Origin: Sunxiuqinia rutila
Lineage (GTDB): Bacteria; Bacteroidota; Bacteroidia; Bacteroidales; Prolixibacteraceae
Assembly: GCF_050589705.1 (NCBI RefSeq)
Contig: NZ_JBNGOT010000001.1
Location: 248,001-312,000 of the forward strand
Reading direction: 5' to 3'
Length of the DNA stretch: 64,000 nucleotides
The position numbers and the translations under genes are program-made. The notes beneath the pieces are model-generated. The model did no database searches, had not been told where the DNA came from, and saw nothing but the letters and a program-made list of their open reading frames with translations. The number at the start of each line of letters is the position of its first letter. Within the stretch, counting starts at the first letter, position 1. This document shows, piece after piece, positions 10,005 through 20,500 of the stretch.

Positions 10005-13000
10005 ATGAAAAATTACAGTTATTACTTAATTGGTATTATCCTGTTTGTGATTTCCTTAACGGGGAAATCACAAACATTAAGTCAATTTAATGGAACCTTC
10101 TCAATTTCTGGAGTGAAGACGGTGGATACGCTATATCAGGTAACCTCTGTTTTTTCGGATATTAGTTCTACCTATCGATCGACGAATGTTCTGGTTGGAG
10201 ACCAAATTATCGATGGTAACGGAAACTCTTTTGAAATTACCGAGATATCTTCGGTGAGTGGTAGTCAGGTGATTGTATTGGTTGCTGCGCTAAATGAGTC
10301 TGGACCTGTTTTGGGAAAAGGGATGATCTTTAGACCTACAAAGTCTGGTTATCCGCTGGTTACGCAAAATACATCGGATGCTGTTCTGACCGCAGCACTT
10401 AACACCACCACAATCTCTATGAATTCGGATATGCCTACTTACGGTTCGGGGATAGCCTTGCCTGAGTCCGCTTATAGTGACGGGGCAATCGTTAAATATG
10501 TGGATGGAAATTTCTATAAGCTGAGTGCTTCTTCCTGGCTGATGATTTCTCCTACGGTAACGTCAAAATTTGGATCTGATATCTCGACTGTGCCAGTTAT
10601 GGCTGAAGGTTCGGTTGTTTACCTGAGAGGAACCAAAGAAAACTATTATTCAACAGGAACCGAGTGGGTCCTTATTCCGGATGTGACGGAGTTGCCTGCA
10701 ATGGCTAAGTTTGGAGATTTGTTCTACCTGACAACACAAAAGAAGCTTTTTATGATGTCCTCCAAAGCGGAGGATGGCTCAGCACCCGAATGGCTCGAGA
10801 TTAGTGGCGGAGGTGGCGTTGAAGAAGGCATGGTGCTGCCTGATGATCCGGTTCCCGGAGATTTATTCTTCGATACGGGCAACAATGTACTTTACCTGTA
10901 TGATATTTACAGCAATTGGGTGGAAGTTTCCACCAACGGGTCAACCCCATCCGGTATATCAAATCCGGAACCATCACCAATTACCGTTAAAGACGGACAG
11001 CTGTTCTACAATCAATCAGAACATCAGCTTTACTTTTACAACGGAGTTGCCTGGATTCCTTTGGGAAACAGTTTAGGAGATGGGCATATTTTTGTTGGAG
11101 ATGCCAATAGTACCGCAAACTCGGTGGCTCTGTCCGGAGATGCAACCATTGACAATACCGGAAAACTTACCATTTCAAATGCAGCAGTAACTAATCCAAA
11201 GTTGGATAAAGCCAATATTCCGATCAGTGGATTTGGAAATGCAACAGCCGATGTGAGCATGGGAAATGGGATCATGAATTATAAGATCGTCAATCTGAAA
11301 ACGCCGACGAATGATAATGATGCCGCCACCAAAGCTTATGTGGATAACCGATTGACCAATCCGGATGATTACCTTTCGCTGACTTCCGGTTCTTTCTTCG
11401 TTGGAAATGTGGCTAACAAGGCAGGAGAAATGCCTAAAGGCAGCATTTCCTTGAGTGGCTTTGGTGATCCAACCACCAGCCTTTCCTTGAATAATCAAAG
11501 AATAACCAACTTGGCAATTCCTACCAGTCCTGCCGATGCGGTAACCAAAGCTTATGTGGATGATAAAAAAATCAATCCCATTGATATTTCGCTTAACTAT
11601 GGCATGTTGTTGCTGGGAAATATAACTGATAAGGCCGGCGCTGTAGATAAAAACACAATTCCGGTAAGTGACTTTGGGACGGCGGCAGCGAATGTTTCTT
11701 TGGGAGGAAATCGAATTACGAATCTGAGTTCTCCAGTTGACAATGCCGATGCGGTTAATAAAAGCTATTTGGACAATTTGCTGGCTAATCCTGATTTGGG
11801 CTTGGCCCTTGCATCGGAGTTCCTTTTTGTTGGTAATGCATCCGGCAAAGCGGAAGGTGTAGCCAAAACCAGCATTGCGCTTAGTGGTTTTGGAGTTCCT
11901 GTCTCTGATATTGCGATGGGTGATGGCAGTACTAACTACAGACTCACGAATCTGAAAGATCCAATTGATACTCAGGATGCCACAACAAAAAACTATGTGG
12001 ATAACCGGGAGATTGGTACCGATAAAATTCCGTTGGCAGCGGGATATTTTCTTCAGGGAAATGAATTGAATCAGGCTGATGCCGTGCAAAAGTCAGACAT
12101 TCCTGTCAGTGGGTTCGGAGCTGCTCTAAGCGATGTGGTTATGGGCGATGGGATCATCAACTGGAAAATAACCAACCTGGCCAATCCCACAGTTAAAAGA
12201 GATGCAGCGACCAAGGAATATGTGGATGAAAGTATTAAAGCCTATTCTTCCTCACTCGATAACGGAAAAATATTTGTGGGAGATGCCACCGGAAAAGCGG
12301 TGCAGGTCTTGCTTTCGGGCGATGCTAGTTTGGCTGCTGATGGAACACTTTCGCTGGCTAACGATGCCGTAACGGCTGCCAAACTTCATAGCGATGTAGC
12401 GGGCACCGGATTAAAACAGAACCCTTCAGGGGCCTTGGAGGTTGAGGCAAGCACCATAGCCGGAGGAGCGCTTAGTTCTACGGAATTGGTGGTAACCGGA
12501 GGAAACAATGCCGTGCTTCAGGATGTAAGTTTGGCCATTGCCGATCAGGCGGTTAGCAACAATAAGCTGGACAAAATAAACATCCCTTTAAGTGGATTTG
12601 GCGATCCAACCACCAGCCTTTCAATGAATAATCAGCGCATTGTGAACTTGGCTAATCCTAACGATCCGACGGATGCGGCAACCAAAGCCTATGTAGACGG
12701 GAAAGTGGTGAGCCCGGCTGATATTGCGCTGAACAATGACATGCTGTTGCTTGGAGACCTAAGCAATAAAGCGGTGGCTGTTGGTAAGAACGCCATCCCA
12801 GTCAGTGATTTTGGCGTGGCTGCAGCGGATATCTCTTTGGGAGGAAACCGGATTGTTAGCCTGGGCACACCGGTTGATGTTGGTGATGCTGTTAATAAAA
12901 GTTACCTGGACAATTTGCTGGCCAACCCTGATTTGGGGCTGGCACTTGCTTCGGAACATCTTTTTATAGGAAACTTATCAGGAAAAGCGGAAGGTGTGGC

Positions 13001-13892
13001 CAAAAGCAGCATCGCCATTAGTGGTTTCGGAGTGGCAACTGCCAATGTGTTGATGGGAGATGGTGTTACGAATTTCAAACTGACGAATTTGAAAGATCCT
13101 ACCGAGGGGCAGGATGCAGCGACAAAAAATTATGTGGATAGCCGGGTAATTAATGCCGAGAAGCTTGCGCTGGCTTCCGGTGCATTTTTTAGAGGGAATG
13201 CCTCTGACCAGGCCGAAGCTGTGGGCAAGGCTGACATTTCAATTAGCGGCTTTGGACCGGCGACTGCTGATGTGTTGGTTGGCGACGGGATTACGAACTA
13301 CAAAATCCTGAATGTGGCTACCCCGCTGGAAACAGATGATGCATCTACGGTGGCCACCAAAGGTTATGTTGATGCCAATGCCGGCAATGACAACCTTGGA
13401 AACCATACAGCCACCCAATCGTTGGCCTTAAGCAACTTTTCGGTGAGCAACGATGGCGATGCCGGTGAGGGACTCTCTTTTGATGTTGATGGCAATGCTG
13501 CTTTTGGTCAGGATGTGACTGTGAACGGAAACTTCTACACCCCTTCGGATGAACGATTGAAAACACGCATTGAAACCTTGTCCGGAGTCTTGCAAAAGAT
13601 TGATCGCCTGCGTGGTGTTCAGTTCGAATACCGGGATCAGCAAAAATATGCCTGCGGCCCTAAAGTCGGAGTCATTGCTCAGGAACTTCAACAGGTTTAT
13701 CCATCCATGGTTACTACCGGAGACGATGGCTTTCTGAAAGTCGATTACACCCAGCTTACGGCTGTTCTTATTCAGGCGGTCAAAGAGCAGGAGCATAAAT
13801 TAGCCAGTCAGCAGCAACAGATTGAAGAGTTGAATAACAAGGTGGATAAGCTGCAGCAACAACTGGAAAGTATCTTATTGAAACTGGAATAA
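10005..13892 (+). CDS. Tail-fibre-like secreted protein with C-terminal S74 intramolecular chaperone
   Basis: A 1295-aa protein. A signal peptide (about residues 1-22) is followed by five short GxLxY...LYxYxxxxW motifs (residues about 160-355) and nine fibre units ending in (A/V)(T/N)K-YVD or SYLD. Residues about 1178-1295 match the peptidase S74/ICA domain of endosialidase tail spikes: SDERLKTRIETLSGVLQKID, then GVQFEYRD, VGVIAQELQQVYP and VDYTQLTAVLIQAVKEQE, ending in a coiled coil. The catalytic Ser-Lys dyad is intact (Ser1181 and Lys1186, spacing 5 as in endosialidases). The family trimerises the fibre, then cleaves itself off N-terminal to the Ser, so loss of about 115 residues is predicted. 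It sits 91 bp after the 2266-aa gene and probably shares its transcript. Confidence 0.85.
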   Translation: MKNYSYYLIGIILFVISLTGKSQTLSQFNGTFSISGVKTVDTLYQVTSVFSDISSTYRSTNVLVGDQIIDGNGNSFEITEISSVSGSQVIVLVAALNESGPVLGKGMIFRPTKSGYPLVTQNTSDAVLTAALNTTTISMNSDMPTYGSGIALPESAYSDGAIVKYVDGNFYKLSASSWLMISPTVTSKFGSDISTVPVMAEGSVVYLRGTKENYYSTGTEWVLIPDVTELPAMAKFGDLFYLTTQKKLFMMSSKAEDGSAPEWLEISGGGGVEEGMVLPDDPVPGDLFFDTGNNVLYLYDIYSNWVEVSTNGSTPSGISNPEPSPITVKDGQLFYNQSEHQLYFYNGVAWIPLGNSLGDGHIFVGDANSTANSVALSGDATIDNTGKLTISNAAVTNPKLDKANIPISGFGNATADVSMGNGIMNYKIVNLKTPTNDNDAATKAYVDNRLTNPDDYLSLTSGSFFVGNVANKAGEMPKGSISLSGFGDPTTSLSLNNQRITNLAIPTSPADAVTKAYVDDKKINPIDISLNYGMLLLGNITDKAGAVDKNTIPVSDFGTAAANVSLGGNRITNLSSPVDNADAVNKSYLDNLLANPDLGLALASEFLFVGNASGKAEGVAKTSIALSGFGVPVSDIAMGDGSTNYRLTNLKDPIDTQDATTKNYVDNREIGTDKIPLAAGYFLQGNELNQADAVQKSDIPVSGFGAALSDVVMGDGIINWKITNLANPTVKRDAATKEYVDESIKAYSSSLDNGKIFVGDATGKAVQVLLSGDASLAADGTLSLANDAVTAAKLHSDVAGTGLKQNPSGALEVEASTIAGGALSSTELVVTGGNNAVLQDVSLAIADQAVSNNKLDKINIPLSGFGDPTTSLSMNNQRIVNLANPNDPTDAATKAYVDGKVVSPADIALNNDMLLLGDLSNKAVAVGKNAIPVSDFGVAAADISLGGNRIVSLGTPVDVGDAVNKSYLDNLLANPDLGLALASEHLFIGNLSGKAEGVAKSSIAISGFGVATANVLMGDGVTNFKLTNLKDPTEGQDAATKNYVDSRVINAEKLALASGAFFRGNASDQAEAVGKADISISGFGPATADVLVGDGITNYKILNVATPLETDDASTVATKGYVDANAGNDNLGNHTATQSLALSNFSVSNDGDAGEGLSFDVDGNAAFGQDVTVNGNFYTPSDERLKTRIETLSGVLQKIDRLRGVQFEYRDQQKYACGPKVGVIAQELQQVYPSMVTTGDDGFLKVDYTQLTAVLIQAVKEQEHKLASQQQQIEELNNKVDKLQQQLESILLKLE
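11451..12009 (+). repeat. Segmental duplication, copy 1 (three fibre units)
   Basis: The segment encodes GFGDPTTSLSLNNQRITNL through YVDNRE. It matches 12589-13145 unit by unit, including an identical LDNLLANPDLGLALASE stretch. This indicates duplication of a three-unit block within the 1295-aa fibre gene. Confidence 0.75.
12589..13145 (+). repeat. Segmental duplication, copy 2 (three fibre units)
   Basis: Second copy of the three-unit block at 11451-12009. It encodes GFGDPTTSLSMNNQRIVNL through YVDSRV. The two copies are separated by about 580 bp of different fibre sequence. Confidence 0.75.
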
Positions 13893-14004
13893 GCGGCTGG
13901 ATGTCAAAGGCCTTTCATTTTTCATTCAGGTTTAAGGGTAAGTGCCTGGTATTTCGGACAGCTTGGAATAAGGGAACAGAATAGGATGACAGCAAACTTG
14001 TGAT

Positions 14005-14406
14005 ATGAAAGACTTTTCTTTTGTTGAATTACAGACAACAACCGCTTCGGAAATCACCCCCGAAATGCTTGAAGTTTATAAAGATGGAGCTAATTATTGC
14101 TCCTACAATAAAAGCGCCATGTGGCTGATCCGGCATTTCGAGCACTTTCCTTTTTTAATCGAATGCAGTACCTCCGATCATGCCCGCCAAATCCGGGTAA
14201 CCTATTCAGATGAAGTGTTTCAAAGGCTGAAGGAGCAATACCAGGTGACATCATGTTCAGGGGAAGCAAATCCTCCCGTATGGTACCTGTCCACCACCCA
14301 AAGCCCCATCAGTGATTATGAACTTAAGTTATGGGGAAGCATCTTGTTTTTGGAATTTAAGTACCAGAACGGAATAAAGTTCGTGAAATACGCAGGTTCG
14401 GAATGA
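14005..14406 (+). CDS. Hypothetical 133-aa protein between giant genes
   Basis: I do not recognise this protein. It has no signal peptide or membrane segment, is slightly acidic with a mixed alpha/beta look, and carries three Cys residues (in NYCSYN, LIECST, VTSCSG). It reads like a small soluble cytoplasmic domain and stands alone between two very large exported proteins. The reading frame is well formed from ATG (MKDFSFVELQ) to TGA. A chaperone or regulator role for the neighbouring giants is possible but is only a guess from position. A strong hairpin follows about 27 bp after the stop. Confidence 0.6.
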   Translation: MKDFSFVELQTTTASEITPEMLEVYKDGANYCSYNKSAMWLIRHFEHFPFLIECSTSDHARQIRVTYSDEVFQRLKEQYQVTSCSGEANPPVWYLSTTQSPISDYELKLWGSILFLEFKYQNGIKFVKYAGSE

Positions 14407-14432
14407 GCAAAGCGAAAAGCATAAAATTCAGT

Positions 14433-14456
14433 GAGTTGACTAATACTAGTCAACTC
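14433..14456 (+). terminator. Perfect 10-bp hairpin between the 133-aa gene and the 5573-aa gene
   Basis: GAGTTGACTA, loop ATAC, TAGTCAACTC, followed by TTTGATT. The stem is perfect but the U-run is short, so it could be a weak terminator, an attenuator or a transcript-processing site that separates expression of the giant gene from the upstream genes. Confidence 0.45.
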
Positions 14457-14565
14457 TTTGATTATACGGCCGTCTCAGAAGGCCGAAAAAAGAATATAAA
14501 GGGTTTTAAACAATATGGTAAGCGCTTCATCCATGCAAAGGAATGAAGTGGAATAAGCAACAAAC

Positions 14566-17500
14566 ATGGAAAATAAAAGCAAAAACGCAGCAAGTGCATT
14601 CCGGAGAATGCATCTTTTAAACTCGAAAGGGAGTCTGGCCTGGGGCTGGCTTTGTTTAATGGTTCTTCTGTTGGTGCCGGCTCTGGTTGGCGCACAAGAG
14701 GATTATTTCCGGGTAGAACAGGGAATTCCTCATCTCCCGGTTTATGACAATTCGGCGAAAATTGTGAGTCCCGGAACCGGGATGCTGATTTATAGCCGGC
14801 AAGATGAAAAGCCGATGGTGTATACCGGAAATGCCTGGGTCGACTTTTGCTCAGCGGTTTATGAAGATGCTACGGCACAGAGCTACTTTACTGTGAAAAA
14901 CGGAATTCCGTATTTGCCGGAGAAGTTGGTACTGCCTTCATCGCCTTCATCCGGAGCTTTTCTTTATTCCACAAACGATCAGTCGCTGGTGGTTTCCGGC
15001 GGAAACGGTTGGGTGAAAATGAATCATATGGGGGGCGAAACACTTTTGGGCAACTCGGCCTTCTCCACCGATGAGATGATTGAAACCTGTTGTTTTCCGG
15101 TGCTTTCCGAAGACCCGCCAATAGCTGCCGAAGGAGATATGTATATCAGTATTTCTGAAAAAGCCTTCCGCTATTGCAATGGAAGTGTATGGTTGAACAT
15201 AGCCTGTGAAGCTGCAGTAACCACAACACCGGTTACCGACCTGATTGGAGGTTCCGGAACCGGCGGTGGGGTGGTAACCAGCACCGGAGGATCGGCTATT
15301 TCTGTTGTCGGAATTTGCTGGGGGTTTAGTGCCAATCCCGATACAACCCTGAATACCCGCACCCGCCAGAAAATTACCTCCGGAGACGGTCTGGGTGCTT
15401 TTGTTAGTCACCTTTCCGGCTTGTTGCCCAACACCACTTACCATGTTCGGGCTTATGCCGTGAATGCCGAAGGCGTTGTTTATGGTGAAAACCTGACCTT
15501 TACCACTTCTACAACCATTCCTACGATTATTACCCTGGAGGCTTCCAATATTACCAGCATGTCAGCCGAAACGGGTGGAAACATCATGAATGACGGCGGT
15601 GCCCCGGTTACTTTGCGAGGAGTTATTTGGAGTGCCGTGGGCGACCCGCTGAATGACAGCGAAGCCTTACGCACGGAAGACGGAGCAGGAATTGGCACTT
15701 ATGCCAGTTTGCTAAACGACTTAATGGGGAATACCACCTACTATGTGCGGGCTTATGCTGTCAATAGTGAAGGAACAGCTTATGGCAATCTTGTACAATT
15801 TACCACCCTTGGTCCGGAGCCGCCTTTGCTGGAAAAATTGATCACGGTGAATGACATTACCGGAACTTCAGCACAAATTAACGCGACGATTATCAACAAT
15901 GGAGGAGCTGAAATTTCCGAGCGCGGGGTGGCCTGGAGTACCGATGGGGTGACCTTTAACCATTTTCCTTCAACCCACGATACCGGTTCTGAAATTGGAG
16001 CCTTTCAAACCTTGCTGGATGTTTTGTCGCCCGGAACAACGTATTATGTGAAAGCGTATGCAACCAATGAAGCCGGAATCGGTTACAGCGACCAAGTTGT
16101 TTTCACCACCGCATTTCCTGTAATTATCACTACCATTCCACCTTCCGATGTTACAGGCTTTACGGCTTTAAGCGGAGGCGAGATTACCAGTTCGGAGAAT
16201 TCGGCAATAACGGTCCGGGGAATTTGCTGGAGTACCGAGAAGTACCCGACAACTGATTTGCCAACCAAAACCAGCGAAGCAATTTCCGGGGATGGATTGG
16301 GCACTTTCCCAAGTTCGATGACTGACCTGCTTCCGGGAACCAAGTATTATGTTCGCGCTTATGCAGTTAATGCCGCCGGAACAGCCTATGGGAACCTGGA
16401 CAGCCTGACAACTTTAGACTACCCGGTTGTGACAACACTGACGCCGGCCGTTTTTGTCGGGAGTACAGCTGTTGGCGGAGGAACCGTAATTTCTGATGGG
16501 GGAGCAGAAGTTGTTGATCGTGGCGTGTGCTGGAGTACAAGTGCCAATCCAACGATTTATTCTTACCATACTTCTGACGGAAGCGGGTTGGGTGACTTCA
16601 CCAGCAACTTGACCGGGCTGGCTGAAAATGTTACCTACTATGTACGGGCCTATGCACGCAACAGTGTCGGCATTGCCTATGGTGAAGAAAAGACTTTTAC
16701 AATCATTACAGATATTCCTGAAATTACGACGCTGGAAGCCACAACCATCACCAGCATGTCGGCTCAAAGTGGGGGTGATATTACCAGCGATGGAGGAAAA
16801 CCGGTTACCGCACGAGGAATTATCTGGAGCGTGCAGGGCGATCCGCTGGACGATCCTTCCCACATCATTACCAACGATGGCTCGGGGGTGGGGCGGTTCC
16901 CAAGTCTGCTGACCAGCCTGCTTGGAAACACCACTTATTATGTGAGGGCCTATGCGGTCAATAAAGCTGGAACAGCCTATGGAAATCTGATTCAGTTTAC
17001 AACCCCTGACCCAATTTTGGCTGAGCTCAGTTCTGCCAATATCAGTGTGTACGACATTACCGATGTTTCGGCGGTGGGGCGCATGGAAATTCTGAATAAC
17101 GGGGGAGCACCAATAACCGATCGGGGAATCTGCATCAGCACGGATCGGATTACCTACCATTATTATCCTTCTGAAACGGTGAACCCCACAGACATTGGAG
17201 TTTTTATTAGTCAACTAACCGGGCTGACTCCCGGAACCTTGTATTATGCCAAAGGATATGCTACCAACAGTGCCGGCACGTCGTACACCAGCGAAATCAG
17301 TTTTGTGACGGCTTCATTGGTTCAGCTTGTAACGGTAAAACCCACCAATGTTACGGGCAACGAGGCTTTGAGTGGAGGGATCGTTACTGATGTTGGAAAC
17401 TCGGAAATTACCGCCTTGGGTATTTGCTGGAGTACGGAAAAAGATCCGACCATTGATTTACCAAGCAAAACCAGCGAAGCCATCACGGGCGACGGCACCG

Positions 17501-20500
17501 GAACTTTTGTCAGTGCCGTGGCGGACCTGCTGCCGGGTACTACTTATTATGTGCGGGCTTATGCGGTCAATGCAGCCGGAACATCATACGGTAACCTCGA
17601 TAGTTTGACCACCTTATTCTACCCCAAGGTTATTACGCTTTCAACAGCTTCTTTCATGAGCTCAACAGCAGTTGGGGGAGGAAATGTTTTGGATGCTGGA
17701 GGAGAAGAAGTAACAGCGCGCGGCGTTTGCTGGAGCACATCTGAAAACCCAACCATTTTCTCTAATCATACAACTGACGGATCCGGACTAGGGCTTTACA
17801 GCAGTATCCTGACCGGCTTGGTGCCCAATGTTACTTACCACGTTCGTGCCTATGCCCGTAGTTGGGTGGGGGTTGGTTATGGCGAAAATAAAACCTTCAC
17901 CATTATTCCGGATGCTCCGGAAATTATTACCCTTGATCCCACAAATATCACCAGTATTTCGGCACAGAGTGGAGGTGATATCACCAGCGATGGAGGTTAT
18001 CCGATTACCGCGCGCGGAATTATCTGGAGCGTTGTTGGTGATCCGCTGGATGATCCGGAAGCTACCATTTCGGATGATGGCTCAGGAGTGGGAGAGTTCC
18101 CCAGTAGTCTGACCGGCTTGCTGGGAAGCACTACTTTTTATGTTCGGGCGTATGCGGTAAATAAAGCCGGGACTTCCTACGGAAACCTGATTGTGTTTAC
18201 CACTTTGCCTCCGGTGGTGCCGGAGTTGAGTTCTGCCTCAATTCAGATTTCTGAAATTACAGATATCTCAGCACTGGGAACGATGGAGATTCTGAATAAC
18301 GGCGGAGCACCAGTTACTGCGCGCGGGATTTGCCTGAGTACCGACCGGGTAAATTATGAGTATTATCCTTCAGGAACAATCAACCTGTCCGATGTGGGTA
18401 TTTTTGAAAGTACACTGGCTGTGCTGGAACCGGGTACAACTTACTACGCGAAAGGTTATGCTACCAACTCAGCAGGAACCGGCTATACCAGCGAAACCAG
18501 TTTTGTTACGGCGTCAGTTGCTTCAATCTTTACCACTGAGCCAAGCGATATTACCCAAAATACGGCGCAGAGTGGCGGGATTGTTTCCAATACCGGAAAT
18601 TCTGAAATTATTGAACGTGGAGTTTGCTGGGCTACCACCGAAAACCCGACTTTTGACCGGGATTCGAAACTCTCGGATATTTTTACAGGAACGGGGCTGG
18701 GTTCTTTCAGCAGCACACTGACTGGCTTGCTGCCAGACACTACTTATTTCGTCAGAGCTTATGCCATGAACGTAACGGGGGTGTCCTACGGAGATGAATA
18801 CAGTTTCATTACACCGGAAGCAACTGTTCCGGAGGTGGTCACCATTGATGTGATCAACATTGGCGGTGTTTATGCGGAAGCCCGGGGTAGAGTGAATAAC
18901 ACCGGTGGTTGGGATGTTACCGATCGCGGATTTTGCTGGAGCCTATCGGATAATCCAACCATTTTGAATGATACGGTAAAAGTAGGTATGGGGCCCGGAA
19001 GCTTCTCAACTCAACTCGTTGGCCTGGCTCCGGGAACAACTTATTATGTAAGAGCCTACGCGATAAATGAAAAGGGGATTGCCTACGGCGATTCGTACCA
19101 GTTTAAGACCGATGAGCTGGCCACCTTAATTACAACCAAACCTTCGGATGTAAGAAGCAGCCGGGCAATAAGTGGCGGAACCATAACCAGCGACGGTGGC
19201 GATACCATAACCAGTCGCGGGGTTTGTTGGTCAACTTTCCCCAATCCAACGATGGAAGACAGCTATACCATTGACGGTTCAGATGTCGGTATTTTTTCGA
19301 GCCAGCTGTCGGGGCTGAGTGGAAGTACGAAATATTACGTACGTGCTTATGCTATCAATAGTGCCGGAGTGGCCTACGGTAACCTGGATAGTTTGGTCAC
19401 GACAACCTCAACAGTGCCGTGGGTGGTAACCGATGGAGTTACTTCTGTTCAGGGAACTTCAGCTTCTGTTCAGGGAACGATTGCCGATAATGGGGGAGAG
19501 CCCATTACGGAGCGGGGTATTTGCTGGAGCACGGAGAAAATGACAACCATTGATGATAACCGACTGGTTTGTGGCAACGGAGATGGATCGTTTACGGGGC
19601 AGCTGACGGGTTTGACCAAGGGGGAAACCTATTATGTGAGGGCCTACGCCATCAACCGGATTGGTATTGCTTATGGCGATGAGTTGAGTTTTGTTACCGC
19701 AACTCTGGCCACGATTACCACCAATGAAGTGTCGGACATCAGCGGAGTTTCGGCTGTTGGTGGCGGTTTCATTAGTAATGATGGCGGTTCGGAGGTGAGC
19801 CAAAGTGGTATCTGCTGGAACACGACCGGAAATCCAACAATACATAATCCTCGTACCACAGAAGGAGTGGGAATTGGTGAATTTATTCATACCATGACCA
19901 ATTTGATGGCTAACACCACCTACTATGTTCGGGCTTATGCCATCAATGAGGCTGGAGTAAGTTACGGAAATGAGGTGCGTTTCATTTCGGGCCCTCCGGA
20001 ATTTGCAATTGTACGAACAGTAACACCGAAGAGTGAACTCAACGGGGTGGAAGGAACCAGCGGTGGAACGGTTATCAGCAATGGAGGAACTTTGATTACT
20101 TCCGGAGGATTGGTGTGGAGCACCCAGTCTGGTTTTATTCCGGATACGGTATTGGTGAACCGAACCACTGAAAGTGTTTCAGGAAGTTTCAGCTCGCGCA
20201 TGACTGGTTTATTGCCCAACACCACTTACTATGTTCGGGCTTATGTTGTGAATGGGATTGGAACTTCTTACGCCGAGGAGGAACTGAGTTTCACCACGAA
20301 AGACATTCCGGTTGTGGTAACTGCTGCCATTGACAAAAGTACAGTGACCAGCACCTCTGCCTTGGCCGGAGGAAGCATCATTTCAGATGGTGGCAGTCCG
20401 GTTACGCAAAGTGGTGTTTGCTGGAGTACCTCACACAACCCGGTTCGCGAAGATGAAAATTATACGACGAATGGTGGAGGATCGGGTGATTTTACAAGTA

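Noticed and set aside
3113..13892. Prophage or phage-tail-like bacteriocin
   Set aside because: Tail-fibre-like modules are present, but no terminase, portal, capsid, sheath, tube, baseplate, lysis or integrase gene occurs in the window, and both proteins have signal peptides.
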